From: an uncultured Clostridia bacterium
Lineage (GTDB): Bacteria; Bacillota; Clostridia; Christensenellales; UBA1242
DNA length: 56,150 nucleotides
Reading direction: 5' to 3'
NCBI GenBank assembly: GCA_944372585.1
Contig: CALVZQ010000007.1
Location: forward strand, 1-56,150
The position numbers and the translations under genes are program-made. Below, in pieces: positions 28,655 to 37,007 of the stretch. Numbering within the stretch: the first letter of the stretch is position 1; each line of letters starts with the position of its first letter. Below the pieces are notes generated by a model, which saw only the letters and a program-made list of their open reading frames with translations, made no database searches and was not told the origin of the DNA.

Positions 28655-29651
28655 ATGTAGCAATTGGTTATCACTTGGTGTTTTGGTCAAAAGAAACATC
28701 AAATTGTATATGAAGGACAAAATGACGGTGTTCTTTTCTGTTTTGGCACCAATTATTGTCCTTTTGGTGTATATTTTGTTTTTGGGAGATTTGCAGGCAG
28801 ATTCAATTATGTCTTTGTTTGAATCACAGGGATATGCCGAAATGATCACTGATGTGCAGGTGAAAGCAATTGTAAACAACTGGATGATTTCTGGAGTTAT
28901 GGGAGTTTCTTGCATCACAATTGCGCTTAATGCCAACATCATTATGGTGCGTGACAGAATGACTGGAAACATCAACGACATAATTTCTTCTCCTGTAAAG
29001 AAATGGGTCCTCTATATGAGTTACATCATCTCTTGCTTTTTGATTACTTTCACAATTTGTTTCATTGTGCTCATGCTTTCATTGTGCTATCTTGCTGGAA
29101 CAGGTGGACTTATGATGAGTTTTTCTGACTTTTTGATTATCATTTGTGTCATGATTATGTCAATTTTGTCTTCAGCATTTTTTATGGTTTTGATTTGTGG
29201 TTTCATCAAAACCACTGGTGCATTGGGCGCTCTCAACAGTGTTTTCAGCACAGCTATTGGTTTTTTGATTGGAGCATATCTTCCATTTTCTATGTTGCCA
29301 AAATATATGCAATATATTGCATGCTTCATTCCAGGGACATATTCCGCTGGATTGTTCAGAAATTATTTCATGGGTGGGATTATCAGACATTTGGAAATTC
29401 CAGAAGATGTGCTGACAAACTTGCTTAACAGTTACTTCAATTTGGACTTTTTTGGAAATAAAATCACTGCAGGCTGGATGGTCTTGGTGGTTTTGATTTC
29501 AATTGTTATTTTCTCTGCATTGATTGTTATTTTGTATTCAAACAAGCGCACGAATTTCTTTATGATGGGAAGAAAAAATAAAAAAAAGAAAAATTCAAAA
29601 CAAAAATTAACAAGAGGGAAAAATGAAAGTTGGAATTGTCACAATCTATGA
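28635..29651 (+). CDS. ABC-2 type permease
   Basis: The protein has a short cytoplasmic N-terminus, a first helix (FFSVLAPIIVLLVYILFLG), an extracytoplasmic loop, then four or five more helices, with the ABC-2 family motif region around RMTGNINDIISSPV. The C-terminus after the last helix is Lys-rich. I start it at the ATG at 28635 inside the ATPase gene, preceded by GGGGAAG; an in-frame TTG lies two codons earlier. It overlaps the next gene by 29 bases, so the three genes are translationally coupled. It forms the membrane part of the exporter. Confidence 0.87.
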   Translation: MEKSTNKCSNWLSLGVLVKRNIKLYMKDKMTVFFSVLAPIIVLLVYILFLGDLQADSIMSLFESQGYAEMITDVQVKAIVNNWMISGVMGVSCITIALNANIIMVRDRMTGNINDIISSPVKKWVLYMSYIISCFLITFTICFIVLMLSLCYLAGTGGLMMSFSDFLIIICVMIMSILSSAFFMVLICGFIKTTGALGALNSVFSTAIGFLIGAYLPFSMLPKYMQYIACFIPGTYSAGLFRNYFMGGIIRHLEIPEDVLTNLLNSYFNLDFFGNKITAGWMVLVVLISIVIFSALIVILYSNKRTNFFMMGRKNKKKKNSKQKLTRGKNESWNCHNL

Positions 29652-30684
29652 TTTTTTCAATCATGGAAACAGATTGCAAAACTATGCTTTGGAGCAGACG
29701 TTAATCAAACTGGGACATGAGGTGACAACATTAGCAATCACACCAAAGAAAGTCTATGCCTATGTTTTGCCCGTTGCAAGTTTTTTGCCATGTATTCCAG
29801 TCATTAGCAGAATGAATAAATCAAAAAAACATACAAAGAAATACTTACATAATGTCATAATAAACAATTTTTCCAAAAAAAGATTGCAAAAACTTGATGA
29901 TGAGTTTGACGCTTTCATCATTGGAAGTGATCAAGTTTGGAATCCTAAATATATGGCAAACAAATTTGTTAGTTTTTTGAAATTTGCCGGCAAAGAAAAA
30001 TGTGTTGCATATGCCCCAAGTTTTGGGGTTGATAAGTTGCCAAAAAATTTGGAAAAAGAATTTTCCGAAGGACTTTCGCACATCAAATATCTTTCCGTCA
30101 GAGAAAACGAAGGCAAGGACATCATTGAGAAGCAAATTGGTGGTGTTGGCAATGCCGAATTGGTTGTTGATCCAACTTTTCTTTTGGAGAAAAAAGATTG
30201 GGAGAAGTTTGCAGAACCTGTCAAAAACAAACCAAAAGATTATATCTTGACATATTTCCTCGCACCAAAGAAAGAATACAAACAAAAAGTCAAAGAAATT
30301 GAGGAAAAATATAATCTTGAAGTTGTCAACATGAACAGTTCATTTGACAAGTTCTATAAGGCCAATCCAAGTCAATTTGTAGATTTGCTTCTTGGTGCGA
30401 AACTGGTTTGCACAAATTCTTTCCATGGACATGCCATGTCTATCATTTTGGAAAGACCTTTTGTGTCATTCTTATCTTTCAAAAGCACCAAATCAAGAAT
30501 CAAAACTCTTTTGAAAATGACTGGTCTTGAAGATAGAAATTGGGAAAAATTGCAAGAAAAAGATTATTTTGCGTTGGATTATGCAGATGTGAGAGAGAAA
30601 ATCAAACAAGAAAGAGAGAAGAGCTTTTCTTTCCTTGAGAATGCTCTAAACAGCATTGAAACTCGTGGGGGGGGACATAGATGA
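29623..30684 (+). CDS. Polysaccharide pyruvyl transferase family protein
   Basis: The N-terminus (MKVGIVTIYDFFNHGNRLQNYAL) is the typical start of the family, followed by FIIGSDQVWNP, the AYAPSFG segment, SVREN, the VVDPTFLL motif and TNSFHGHAMSI near the C-terminus. Family members add pyruvyl ketals to polysaccharides or related glycans. Length is 353 residues. It is third in an operon with an ABC exporter, so it may decorate a cell-surface polymer that the exporter handles. The end carries a run of eight G, and its stop codon overlaps the ATG of a small decayed reading frame (ATGA). Substrate unknown. Confidence 0.88.
   Translation: MKVGIVTIYDFFNHGNRLQNYALEQTLIKLGHEVTTLAITPKKVYAYVLPVASFLPCIPVISRMNKSKKHTKKYLHNVIINNFSKKRLQKLDDEFDAFIIGSDQVWNPKYMANKFVSFLKFAGKEKCVAYAPSFGVDKLPKNLEKEFSEGLSHIKYLSVRENEGKDIIEKQIGGVGNAELVVDPTFLLEKKDWEKFAEPVKNKPKDYILTYFLAPKKEYKQKVKEIEEKYNLEVVNMNSSFDKFYKANPSQFVDLLLGAKLVCTNSFHGHAMSIILERPFVSFLSFKSTKSRIKTLLKMTGLEDRNWEKLQEKDYFALDYADVREKIKQEREKSFSFLENALNSIETRGGGHR
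30667..30674 (+). repeat. G8 homopolymer tract near the 3' end of the pyruvyl transferase gene
   Basis: Eight consecutive G encode Gly-Gly-Gly just before the stop. One-base slippage would change only the last few residues or extend the product into the downstream remnant. Confidence 0.8.
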
Positions 30685-30812
30685 TTGCCAAAGCAAACAA
30701 GACAATATATTGCGGTTGCCATGGCTTTGTGAGCGTCCAACTCAAGTAGCATGTTGAAATATGTCGAAACTTTTTTGAAAAGATAAATAAAATTGTGGGG
30801 GAAATATCATAA
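30681..30812 (+). pseudogene. Remnant of a CGC-type ferredoxin/coenzyme F420 hydrogenase beta-like gene
   Basis: An ATGA overlap with the pyruvyl transferase starts a 22-codon frame (MIAKANKTIYCGCHGFVSVQ...) ending at TAG. The start resembles the N-terminus of coenzyme F420 hydrogenase/dehydrogenase beta-type proteins (CCGCHACVxACP), which commonly neighbour pyruvyl transferases in glycan clusters. The same frame continues after the TAG for another 20 codons (FFEKINKIVGEIS) to a TAA. This fits a gene reduced by internal deletion to its two ends. The family match rests on few residues, so confidence is modest. Confidence 0.45.
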
Positions 30813-30843
30813 AAAGACAACAATAATTTCCTTTGCTTAATAA

Positions 30844-30883
30844 AAAAGATAGTGACAAATATCATTTTCACTATCTTTTATTT
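30844..30883. terminator. Bidirectional terminator
   Basis: A 12-bp perfect stem (AAAAGATAGTGA with TCACTATCTTTT) lies between converging genes. Confidence 0.85.
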
Positions 30884-30898
30884 TGTTAATTTCAAAGA

Positions 30899-31699
30899 CT
30901 ATGAGTTTTTCGACTCATTCTTTTTTGATGTTTTATTTGTTTTTGACGGATTTAATTTTTTTGTGCTGGCTTTGATACTCTTCTTCAAGATCTCCATTGT
31001 TTCTGACTTTGAAGCAAAAAGATGGTATCCATCAACAAATTCGTGCAGTCCGCCAGCCTCTTGAATGAGCAGAAGTCCTGGCAAGATATCCCAAGGATTT
31101 GGGTCAAATTGAATGAATGCACCATAACAACCTTCAGCCATGAATATGCAATTTATGCAACAAACACCAAGAATACGAAATTTCAGAATTTTGTCTCTGA
31201 GACTTTTTGTCAATGCATATTCAAACTCAAAGTCATCTATATCTAGGCACGTCAATGAGTGAATTGCATCTTTTGGGGTGATTGTAAATTTTTTGTTGTT
31301 TTTGTAAGCACTAAACCCTTTTGCTGCCATATATTCTCCCAGAGCAGGGCTGTATATTGCACTTGCAACTGTCACATCATTTTCAATAAAAGCAATTTGG
31401 ATTCCCCAAAGGCAAATGCCGTTTGCAAAATTGATTGTCCCGTCTACAGGGTCAATGACAAAATATGTTCCAGAAGCTTTTTCAGAACTGTTGAATTCTT
31501 CACTGACTATTTTGACGTTTGGAAAATTCTTGTTTAAGTTCTTGATGATAAACTCTTCCAAAGAGGTGTCAAGAGTTGTCAAAAGGTCATGGGAACCTTT
31601 GTCCTTGACATCAATTTTTTCTTTTGAACATTTTTTATATGCAGTTTTCTCCAGTTTGAGCAAATATTTTGCCAAATTCATATAATTTAATGTTTTCAT
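30899..31699 (-). CDS. Inositol monophosphatase family protein
   Basis: Metal-binding motifs of the family are clear: the VSEEF acidic pair, DPVDGTINFANG, and the late WDILPGLLLIQEAGG. Members dephosphorylate inositol phosphate, NADP, fructose-1,6-bisphosphate or 3'-phosphoadenosine phosphate; which one applies here cannot be told. A Lys/Ser/Thr-rich tail of about 25 residues ends the protein. The start is unusual: there is no ribosome binding site, and the ATG at 31699 lies exactly where the promoter at 31706-31734 would begin transcription, so a leaderless mRNA is likely. A second in-frame ATG lies at 31681. Confidence 0.85.
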   Translation of the reverse strand: MKTLNYMNLAKYLLKLEKTAYKKCSKEKIDVKDKGSHDLLTTLDTSLEEFIIKNLNKNFPNVKIVSEEFNSSEKASGTYFVIDPVDGTINFANGICLWGIQIAFIENDVTVASAIYSPALGEYMAAKGFSAYKNNKKFTITPKDAIHSLTCLDIDDFEFEYALTKSLRDKILKFRILGVCCINCIFMAEGCYGAFIQFDPNPWDILPGLLLIQEAGGLHEFVDGYHLFASKSETMEILKKSIKASTKKLNPSKTNKTSKKNESKNS

Positions 31700-31705
31700 A
31701 CATAT

Positions 31706-31734
31706 ATTGTACCAAATGCACCATTTATTGTCAA
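31706..31734 (-). promoter_or_regulatory. Leaderless promoter of the inositol monophosphatase gene
   Basis: On the minus strand a perfect TTGACA, a 17-base spacer and TACAAT are followed by six bases and then ATG. The expected start of transcription (+7 from the -10 end) is the A of that ATG. Confidence 0.75.
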
Positions 31735-31765
31735 ATTGAAAAATATTTGACAAAACATTGAAGTT

Positions 31766-31772
31766 TTCGACA
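31766..31772. promoter_or_regulatory. Candidate Spo0A box
   Basis: On the minus strand TTTTTTGTCGAAAAC is a full match to the extended 0A-box. It lies about 30 bases upstream of the IMPase -35 box and 150 bases before the lipoprotein gene. Confidence 0.5.
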
Positions 31773-31831
31773 AAAAAGGTTCTTTCTGTGCATTGTATCA
31801 TTTTTTTTGTTAAAAACGGCTGTGATAAAAT

Positions 31832-31847
31832 AAATCACGTGTGATTT
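31832..31847. promoter_or_regulatory. Inverted repeat upstream of the beta-helix lipoprotein gene
   Basis: AAATCAC-GT-GTGATTT, seven-base arms around two bases, lies about 70 bases before the start. This is the size of a typical dimeric regulator operator. Confidence 0.4.
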
Positions 31848-31917
31848 CTTGTAAAAATGTTGGCAATCTCATCTCCGTGACATTTTTGGGGGGTGAGAAA
31901 ATTTAAAGGAGGGTTAT

Positions 31918-32757
31918 ATGAAAAAATTTTTGTCAATTATGGCTTGCATGGTGATGATTTTGGTTGGCGGTGTTGCGCTTGCTTCTTGTGGAGATTCTGA
32001 AGATAAAATTCCAAGTGATGCAAAATATATCTCAAATTCAACAGAACTTGTTGATGCAATCAACAATCAAAAAGACAATGAATATTGGGTTTTGGAAGAA
32101 GGAACATATGATCTTGATCCAAATGCGACAACAATCAATTATGGCGATCAAACAGGCTGGTATTTGCCAATTGTTGCAAATGGCGTCACAATCAGAGGAG
32201 AAGGCGATGTGACTTTGATGTCAACACATGACACACCAAATGCTGCATGGGCGAGTCAAAACATGATCACTGTTGTCGGAGATAATGTCACAATCAGAAA
32301 CTTGACAGTTGTTTGCAAGAAAGAAGTCAACAAAGCAGTTGAAGTTTTGGGCAAAAATGTGACCATCAAAGATGTCACATTCAATGCTCCAGATGACTAT
32401 GATTTTGCAGGTTCGATCTATTTCAATCAGCAGGGAATTGAGGGAAATGAAGCAGGTGATGTTGGAACGGTGATTTTGGAAAATGTAACATTAAACAAAG
32501 GCAGAATTACTGCCTCAGGTGCAAGCACAGGAACAATCAAATTTGACAATGTCAAAATTGATTGGACTGGAATTGAAGAGGATCTTATTGCGGGTTTTTA
32601 TCCAATGCTCAACTTCAACAATGACGGCAAAACATTCACTTATGAAGGAGTTTCAACAGTTGAAGTTAAAATGAGTGCAACAGAAATGGGCACTGAATAT
32701 GAGACTGCAGTCGAAAATCTCATTGAAGGCGTTGAGTTGGTTGACATTGATGATTGA
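31918..32757 (+). CDS. Lipoprotein with pectin-lyase-like beta-helix
   Basis: A type II signal peptide (MKKFLSIMACMVMILVGGVA) ends in the lipobox LASC with the lipidated Cys near residue 24. The mature part has repeating short strands ending in Val/Ile and Asn-Val-Thr (NGVTIRGEG, DNVTIRNLTV, KNVTIKDVTF, ENVTLNKG), which is the look of a right-handed parallel beta-helix. Such folds occur in polysaccharide lyases and adhesins; no catalytic residues are recognised here. It is exported and anchored to the outer face of the membrane. AAAGGAGGG gives a strong start, and a terminator follows the stop. Confidence 0.8.
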   Translation: MKKFLSIMACMVMILVGGVALASCGDSEDKIPSDAKYISNSTELVDAINNQKDNEYWVLEEGTYDLDPNATTINYGDQTGWYLPIVANGVTIRGEGDVTLMSTHDTPNAAWASQNMITVVGDNVTIRNLTVVCKKEVNKAVEVLGKNVTIKDVTFNAPDDYDFAGSIYFNQQGIEGNEAGDVGTVILENVTLNKGRITASGASTGTIKFDNVKIDWTGIEEDLIAGFYPMLNFNNDGKTFTYEGVSTVEVKMSATEMGTEYETAVENLIEGVELVDIDD

Positions 32758-32772
32758 GCGAATTTAAGAAAT

Positions 32773-32804
32773 AAAAAAAGATGTGAAATTTCACATCTTT
32801 TTTT
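32773..32804. terminator. Bidirectional terminator
   Basis: A perfect stem (AAAAAGATGTGA/TCACATCTTTTT) with T tracts on both strands. Confidence 0.85.
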
Positions 32805-34044
32805 AGTCTGATAAAAATCGGTTTTCTGCTTTTTTAATCAAATTTGCTTTTGTTGCACCATCAACTTCTGCTGCGGAAGTTAAAGGTTTGGTTGATGTAA
32901 TAAGTTTGTGATCTTTCGACATTTCTTCTTTCGTCAGCAAAAAGTATCTGAAATCTTTTTTTCCACTTTGGTAAGCCATGGCATCCCATGTTATATCACA
33001 AAAACTAGATTTGCCATGTTCCTCATATTGCAAAATTGAGTGGTCGAACACATTGTCTGGAAGTTCATTGCCCGCATGGCACAGAACCAAATTTGTTGGA
33101 ATGTTGTTGTAAGCACAAAGATATTGCAGTGTTTTTGAAAAACCTTCGCAAACGCATTTTCCATACAACAAGCCATTGAGATAATTGTTTGTTCCCAACC
33201 TTTCGCCTTGAGTCAAACCATTTGAACTTGCCATTCTGTTGGAACTGTTCAAGCCATCAAAGTCATATTTGACATTTTTACACACCCAAAGATATAGACT
33301 TGAAAATTTGGACAATTCATCATCTTTCGGAGAAATGATTTTTGATGAGATTTCTTCTGTTTTCTTTTGTATCGCATTGATAACATTGAAACTATGAGTA
33401 AAAATCTTCCTTGAAATTTCTTCTCCAAATCGGATATTCAATTTCATCAATTCAAGAGTTTCAGGTTTTATGCGTCCTTCTAAAGTTTTCAATCTCTTAA
33501 AAAAAACAGGAGCATAGGAAACATCAAGAACATAGTCTGTTATGAAATCTCTGTTGTGAATCGTGTTGGAGACTATTTCTTGAACATTTTTTATTGAATA
33601 ATTCCCAACACATTTAAAGAATTCAATGTTGGCATTGAGATTTTCTACTCTTTCCAAATCTGGACAATTGGTAAGTGAAAGTGAATAAAGTGCATGGCTG
33701 AAGTCAAGGCAATCAATAGTCTTAAAACCACAATAACCATTGATTGACAAACTTTCAAGTGTGGAAATTTTTTTCATAGTCTCCATGTCTTGTTCGCTCA
33801 GGCTCAAGTTTTCTGACGTTGAAATTGTCAAATTTTTCAAGTTTGGAAACAAAGAAAGCTCTGAAAAATTTTGAATATCACTCAGTTGCAAGTCAGTGAT
33901 CGCTTCCAGTTCTTCTTGAGAAAATGTCTGATTGTAATTATAGGCATTGGGAATTTTTGGTGGCGCGGTTTTGCCTTTAAATTTTTTATCCAAAAAACTT
34001 CGCACTGCGGTTCCCAATTTCAGATCCAAATTTATGGCATTCAT
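32803..34044 (-). CDS. Leucine-rich repeat plus transglutaminase-like protein
   Basis: Residues about 45-150 contain LRR-like units (FPNLKNLTISTSENL, ISTLESLSINGYCGF, ALYSLSLTNCPDL). Residues about 250-390 look like a transglutaminase-like (papain-fold) domain: the nucleophile Cys299 in GKCVCEGFSKT, His335 in FDHSI, and Asp350 in CDITWD. No signal peptide or membrane segment is seen, so the protein appears cytoplasmic, which is odd since most bacterial members of this fold are exported peptidases. TGGAGG precedes the ATG. It is transcribed alone, facing the lipoprotein gene. Whether it cleaves or crosslinks proteins is unknown. Confidence 0.7.
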   Translation of the reverse strand: MNAINLDLKLGTAVRSFLDKKFKGKTAPPKIPNAYNYNQTFSQEELEAITDLQLSDIQNFSELSLFPNLKNLTISTSENLSLSEQDMETMKKISTLESLSINGYCGFKTIDCLDFSHALYSLSLTNCPDLERVENLNANIEFFKCVGNYSIKNVQEIVSNTIHNRDFITDYVLDVSYAPVFFKRLKTLEGRIKPETLELMKLNIRFGEEISRKIFTHSFNVINAIQKKTEEISSKIISPKDDELSKFSSLYLWVCKNVKYDFDGLNSSNRMASSNGLTQGERLGTNNYLNGLLYGKCVCEGFSKTLQYLCAYNNIPTNLVLCHAGNELPDNVFDHSILQYEEHGKSSFCDITWDAMAYQSGKKDFRYFLLTKEEMSKDHKLITSTKPLTSAAEVDGATKANLIKKAENRFLSD

Positions 34045-34168
34045 GATTCCTCCATATATATTTCAGTTTAGCATGATCTTGTTGTTAAGTCAAGATATTA
34101 ATTGTTGATAATTTATGGACAAAGCGCTCAAAAAGTTTTATAATGAAAATGCAATAAAAGGAGTCAAA

Positions 34169-34891
34169 ATGATTAAACTTAAAAATGTCAGCTACAAGGT
34201 CATGGACAAAGAAACTGGCAAAGAAAAATATATTGTCAAGGATTTAAGTTTGGATTTTCCCAAAAATAAGTTCACAATCATTACTGGACATAATGGCAGT
34301 GGAAAATCTACACTTATCAAGTTGATTATGGGCGTTATTCAGACAACAAGTGGAGAAATCTTGCTTGGAGAAAAAAAGATCAACTCTCTTTCTGTTGATG
34401 AGAGAGCAAATTTGGGCATAACTATTGCCTTTCAACAACCAGTCAAATTCAAAGGTTTGACGGTCAGAGATTTGTTGAATTTGGCAAGCAAATCTACCAC
34501 AAACATTCCTGATGCTTGTGAGTTTCTTGCAAAGGTTGGTCTTTGTGCAAAGGACTATGTTGACAGAGAACTTGACGATCGTTTGTCAGGGGGAGAACTT
34601 AAAAGAATTGAGCTTGCAATTGCCCTTGCAAAAGGTGGTGATGTGCTTTTGTTTGACGAACCAGAGGCAGGTATTGACCTTTGGAGTTTTGACAGTCTTG
34701 TGGACATTTTCAAAAAACTCAAAAACAAAACTATCATCATTGTGAGTCATCAAAAGAAATTGATTGACAGTGCTGATTACATTTTGTTGTTAGACAGCAC
34801 TAATGATGCGATTATTGGAAAGAAAAAAGAGATGCTTCCGCTTTTAAACAGTCCAAAATGCAGGAAGTTGGGAGGGCTAATAAATGACTAG
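34169..34891 (+). CDS. sufC: SufC-like ABC ATPase for Fe-S cluster assembly
   Basis: The 240-residue ATPase has Walker A GHNGSGKST, the Q-loop AFQQPVKFKG typical of SufC, the signature LSGGELKRIELA, Walker B VLLFDEPEAGIDLW and the switch His in IVSHQKK. The EAGIDLWS stretch is the SufC hallmark. It drives cluster assembly with the SufB-like protein encoded next (overlap of eight bases). The start is the ATG at 34169 after AAAGGAG; the earlier ATG at 34115 has no site. No sufS, sufU or sufD lies nearby, so this looks like the two-gene minimal (SMS/SmsCB) form. Confidence 0.88.
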   Translation: MIKLKNVSYKVMDKETGKEKYIVKDLSLDFPKNKFTIITGHNGSGKSTLIKLIMGVIQTTSGEILLGEKKINSLSVDERANLGITIAFQQPVKFKGLTVRDLLNLASKSTTNIPDACEFLAKVGLCAKDYVDRELDDRLSGGELKRIELAIALAKGGDVLLFDEPEAGIDLWSFDSLVDIFKKLKNKTIIIVSHQKKLIDSADYILLLDSTNDAIIGKKKEMLPLLNSPKCRKLGGLIND

Positions 34892-35810
34892 GTTGACTCA
34901 AATAGACAAAGACCTCTTGAAACAGGTCGCAGATATGCATTCTGTTCCACAAGGAAGTTTCAATATAAGGAAAAATGGGCAAAGTGTTGACAGAAAATCA
35001 GACGACGAAGTTACAATTCTTCCAAAAAAAGATAAAAGAGGGATTGACATCATAATCAAAGAAGGTGTCAAAAACAAAAGTGTTCATATTCCAGTCATCA
35101 TCACTGTTGGGGACTTCAGTGACCTTGTTTATAATGATTTCTATGTTGGGAAAGGTGCTGAAGTTTTCATTGTTGCAGGTTGCGGAATTCACAATCCAAG
35201 TGATAAAAAAAGTGAACATGACGGAATTCACACATTTCATTTGGAAGAAAATTGCAAGGTTAAGTACATTGAAAAGCATTTGGGAATTGGAAACAACCAA
35301 GGTGAAAAAATCTTAAATCCTACAACTGAAATCTACATGAAAAATGGAAGTGAATTTGAGATGGAGACGATTCAGCTTGGAGGAGTCTCCTATTCTGACA
35401 GAAAAACAAAAGCATATCTTGATGATGATACAAAATTGATTATCAAAGAAAAAATTTTGACAAGTGAAAAGCAAGTTGCAAAGACGGTGTTTAATGTGAT
35501 TTTGAAAGGTAAAAATTCTAGTGTTGAAGTGATAAGCAGAAGTGTTGCAAAGGACAATTCAAAACAAAAGTTTGTGTCAAACATCAAAGGTGAAAACGAA
35601 TGTTTTGGTCATGTTGAATGTGATGGCATCATTTTGGACAAAGCACAAATTGAAAGCATACCAAAGATTGTCGCGAAAAACATCAATGCAACACTTATTC
35701 ATGAAGCAGCCATTGGAAAAATTGCTGGAGATCAGATTGTCAAATTGCAGACATTGGGACTTTCTGAAGAAGAAGCTCAAGCCCAAATCATCAAAGGGTT
35801 TCTGAAATAA
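34884..35810 (+). CDS. sufB: SufB/SufD-like Fe-S scaffold protein (SmsB type)
   Basis: The 308-residue protein has the right-handed beta-helix core of the SufBD family, with the late VISRSVAKDNSKQKFVSNI region and the C-terminal HEAAIGKIAGDQI motif that is diagnostic for the family, followed by the QAQIIKGFLK helix. It is shorter than full SufB (about 470 residues) because the long N-terminal region is missing. One Cys after the ISRSVAKDN region (ENECFGHVECDGI) may hold the cluster. With only SufC for a partner it would form a homodimeric scaffold. Family assignment strong. Confidence 0.85.
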   Translation: MTRLTQIDKDLLKQVADMHSVPQGSFNIRKNGQSVDRKSDDEVTILPKKDKRGIDIIIKEGVKNKSVHIPVIITVGDFSDLVYNDFYVGKGAEVFIVAGCGIHNPSDKKSEHDGIHTFHLEENCKVKYIEKHLGIGNNQGEKILNPTTEIYMKNGSEFEMETIQLGGVSYSDRKTKAYLDDDTKLIIKEKILTSEKQVAKTVFNVILKGKNSSVEVISRSVAKDNSKQKFVSNIKGENECFGHVECDGIILDKAQIESIPKIVAKNINATLIHEAAIGKIAGDQIVKLQTLGLSEEEAQAQIIKGFLK

Positions 35811-35849
35811 AAAACAATCACAATTTTTGTGGTAAATGCAAATTGGGTA

Positions 35850-35878
35850 TTGATATTTTTGAAAAACCATGATAAAAT
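35850..35878 (+). promoter_or_regulatory. Leaderless promoter of the GNAT gene at 35885
   Basis: TTGATA, a 17-base spacer and TAAAAT are followed by six bases and the ATG. There is no ribosome binding site, and transcription would begin at the start codon. Confidence 0.75.
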
Positions 35879-35884
35879 TCTGAC

Positions 35885-36466
35885 ATGAACTTAGAGCAAA
35901 GAATATGTGAAAAATTGTTAGAATATGGTGATAGGGTGTTTGTGATTGAGTACAGAGGTGGACTGTATCATATGGTCGAGAAAGGAGATTTTAGCCCGGA
36001 AAATTTTTCTATGCGAAAATTTTATTTTCTTTGTGACAGAGATGGTGACAACATTGGATGTCTTTTCATGCAACAACGTGACAATTCAAAACATAACGAC
36101 TCGACAGTTAAGCAAATTACATCACCGAAGTTGCATATTACACTAGCAAAAATTGAGATTGATCCCAGATTCCGAGGGATACATCTCGGTGATTTCTTTA
36201 TGAATTGGATGATAAGAGATGTTGAACAATTTTCCAAGAGGTGTGGCACAATTCTTCCAATAACATTCTTATGCCTAAAAAATCAAATCACAACAAATTT
36301 CTATCAAAAATGGGGAGCAGAGATTAACGAAATCAAAAATCCTTGCGAAGAACTATTCTCAAACATGATTATAAAAAATCCAATAGCAAAAAGTGAATAT
36401 GATGGAAATATTCTTGCAAAAGTTAAAAACCCGAAGTTAAATTTTGATGAAAGAACAAAAATGTAA
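35885..36466 (+). CDS. GNAT-like acetyltransferase
   Basis: The 193-residue protein shows the GNAT core: a strand ITLAKIEIDPRFRGIHLGDF followed by a helix, matching motif A (acetyl-CoA pyrophosphate loop R-G-x-x-L-G), and near residue 150 the FYQKWGAE motif. The first 60 residues carry strands with FYFLCDRDGDNIGCLFMQ. The acetylated substrate is unknown. There is no Shine-Dalgarno sequence; the promoter is so close that a leaderless mRNA is expected. It stands alone, followed by an imperfect hairpin. Codon use matches its left-hand neighbours and not the AT-rich stretch to the right. Confidence 0.65.
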   Translation: MNLEQRICEKLLEYGDRVFVIEYRGGLYHMVEKGDFSPENFSMRKFYFLCDRDGDNIGCLFMQQRDNSKHNDSTVKQITSPKLHITLAKIEIDPRFRGIHLGDFFMNWMIRDVEQFSKRCGTILPITFLCLKNQITTNFYQKWGAEINEIKNPCEELFSNMIIKNPIAKSEYDGNILAKVKNPKLNFDERTKM

Positions 36467-36470
36467 AAAC

Positions 36471-36500
36471 CTCTAGAGTTTTCTCAGAGATTTTTTTAAA
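36471..36500 (+). terminator. Imperfect terminator after the GNAT gene
   Basis: CTCTAGAG and CTCAGAGA pair with one bulge, followed by a run of T. The stem is weak. Confidence 0.45.
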
Positions 36501-36929
36501 AAATGATTTTACCGCTCATTAAGATAAGAAAAAATAATGAAATTAATACAAAAATTCATTTAAAGCACTTTAAAATGATATAATTTACTCTTTTTGCACT
36601 ATTTTTATCATATTTTATCATTTAAGCAAAAGCCTAAAACTTTTACAAAATAAGGTAGATAGGCTTTTTGTTTTTTAAATTTACAACTTTAAATGAAAAC
36701 AAAATAAAAAACATGTCACAAAACGGCATTTTTTTACAAACTTTGAAAAAATCAAGAACAAATTCGTAGGCATTAATTAATTTTTAATGTCTTTGTTTTC
36801 TAATAGATATTTATTATTTGTATTTTGTAAGACACGAAGTTGAGACTTTGCTATGTTGTTAAGTTGTTTTAGCCTTTCACATTGCAAAAGTCATGTCCCA
36901 TATGATCAAAGGACATTTTCTTACTAAAT
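36501..36929. other. AT-rich gap without a recognised gene
   Basis: No open frame of note on either strand. A long-loop hairpin AAAAGCCT...AGGCTTTTT (about 36628-36676) with a T-rich tail could be a terminator for an unseen transcript or a small RNA. From here to about 37,680 the sequence is markedly richer in A and T than the flanks. Confidence 0.5.
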
Positions 36930-37007
36930 TTGTTTGAAAATATAAATAATTATGCTAAAATTATGAAAAATTTAATTCTTTTAACAAATTTAGGAGTTTG
37001 GGAGTTT

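Noticed and set aside
36620..36870. Possible tracrRNA-like signal (AAAATAAGG and TTTGCTATGTTGTT segments)
   Set aside because: No repeat-spacer array, no anti-repeat pairing and no cas gene in the window; short AT-rich matches of this kind are expected by chance.
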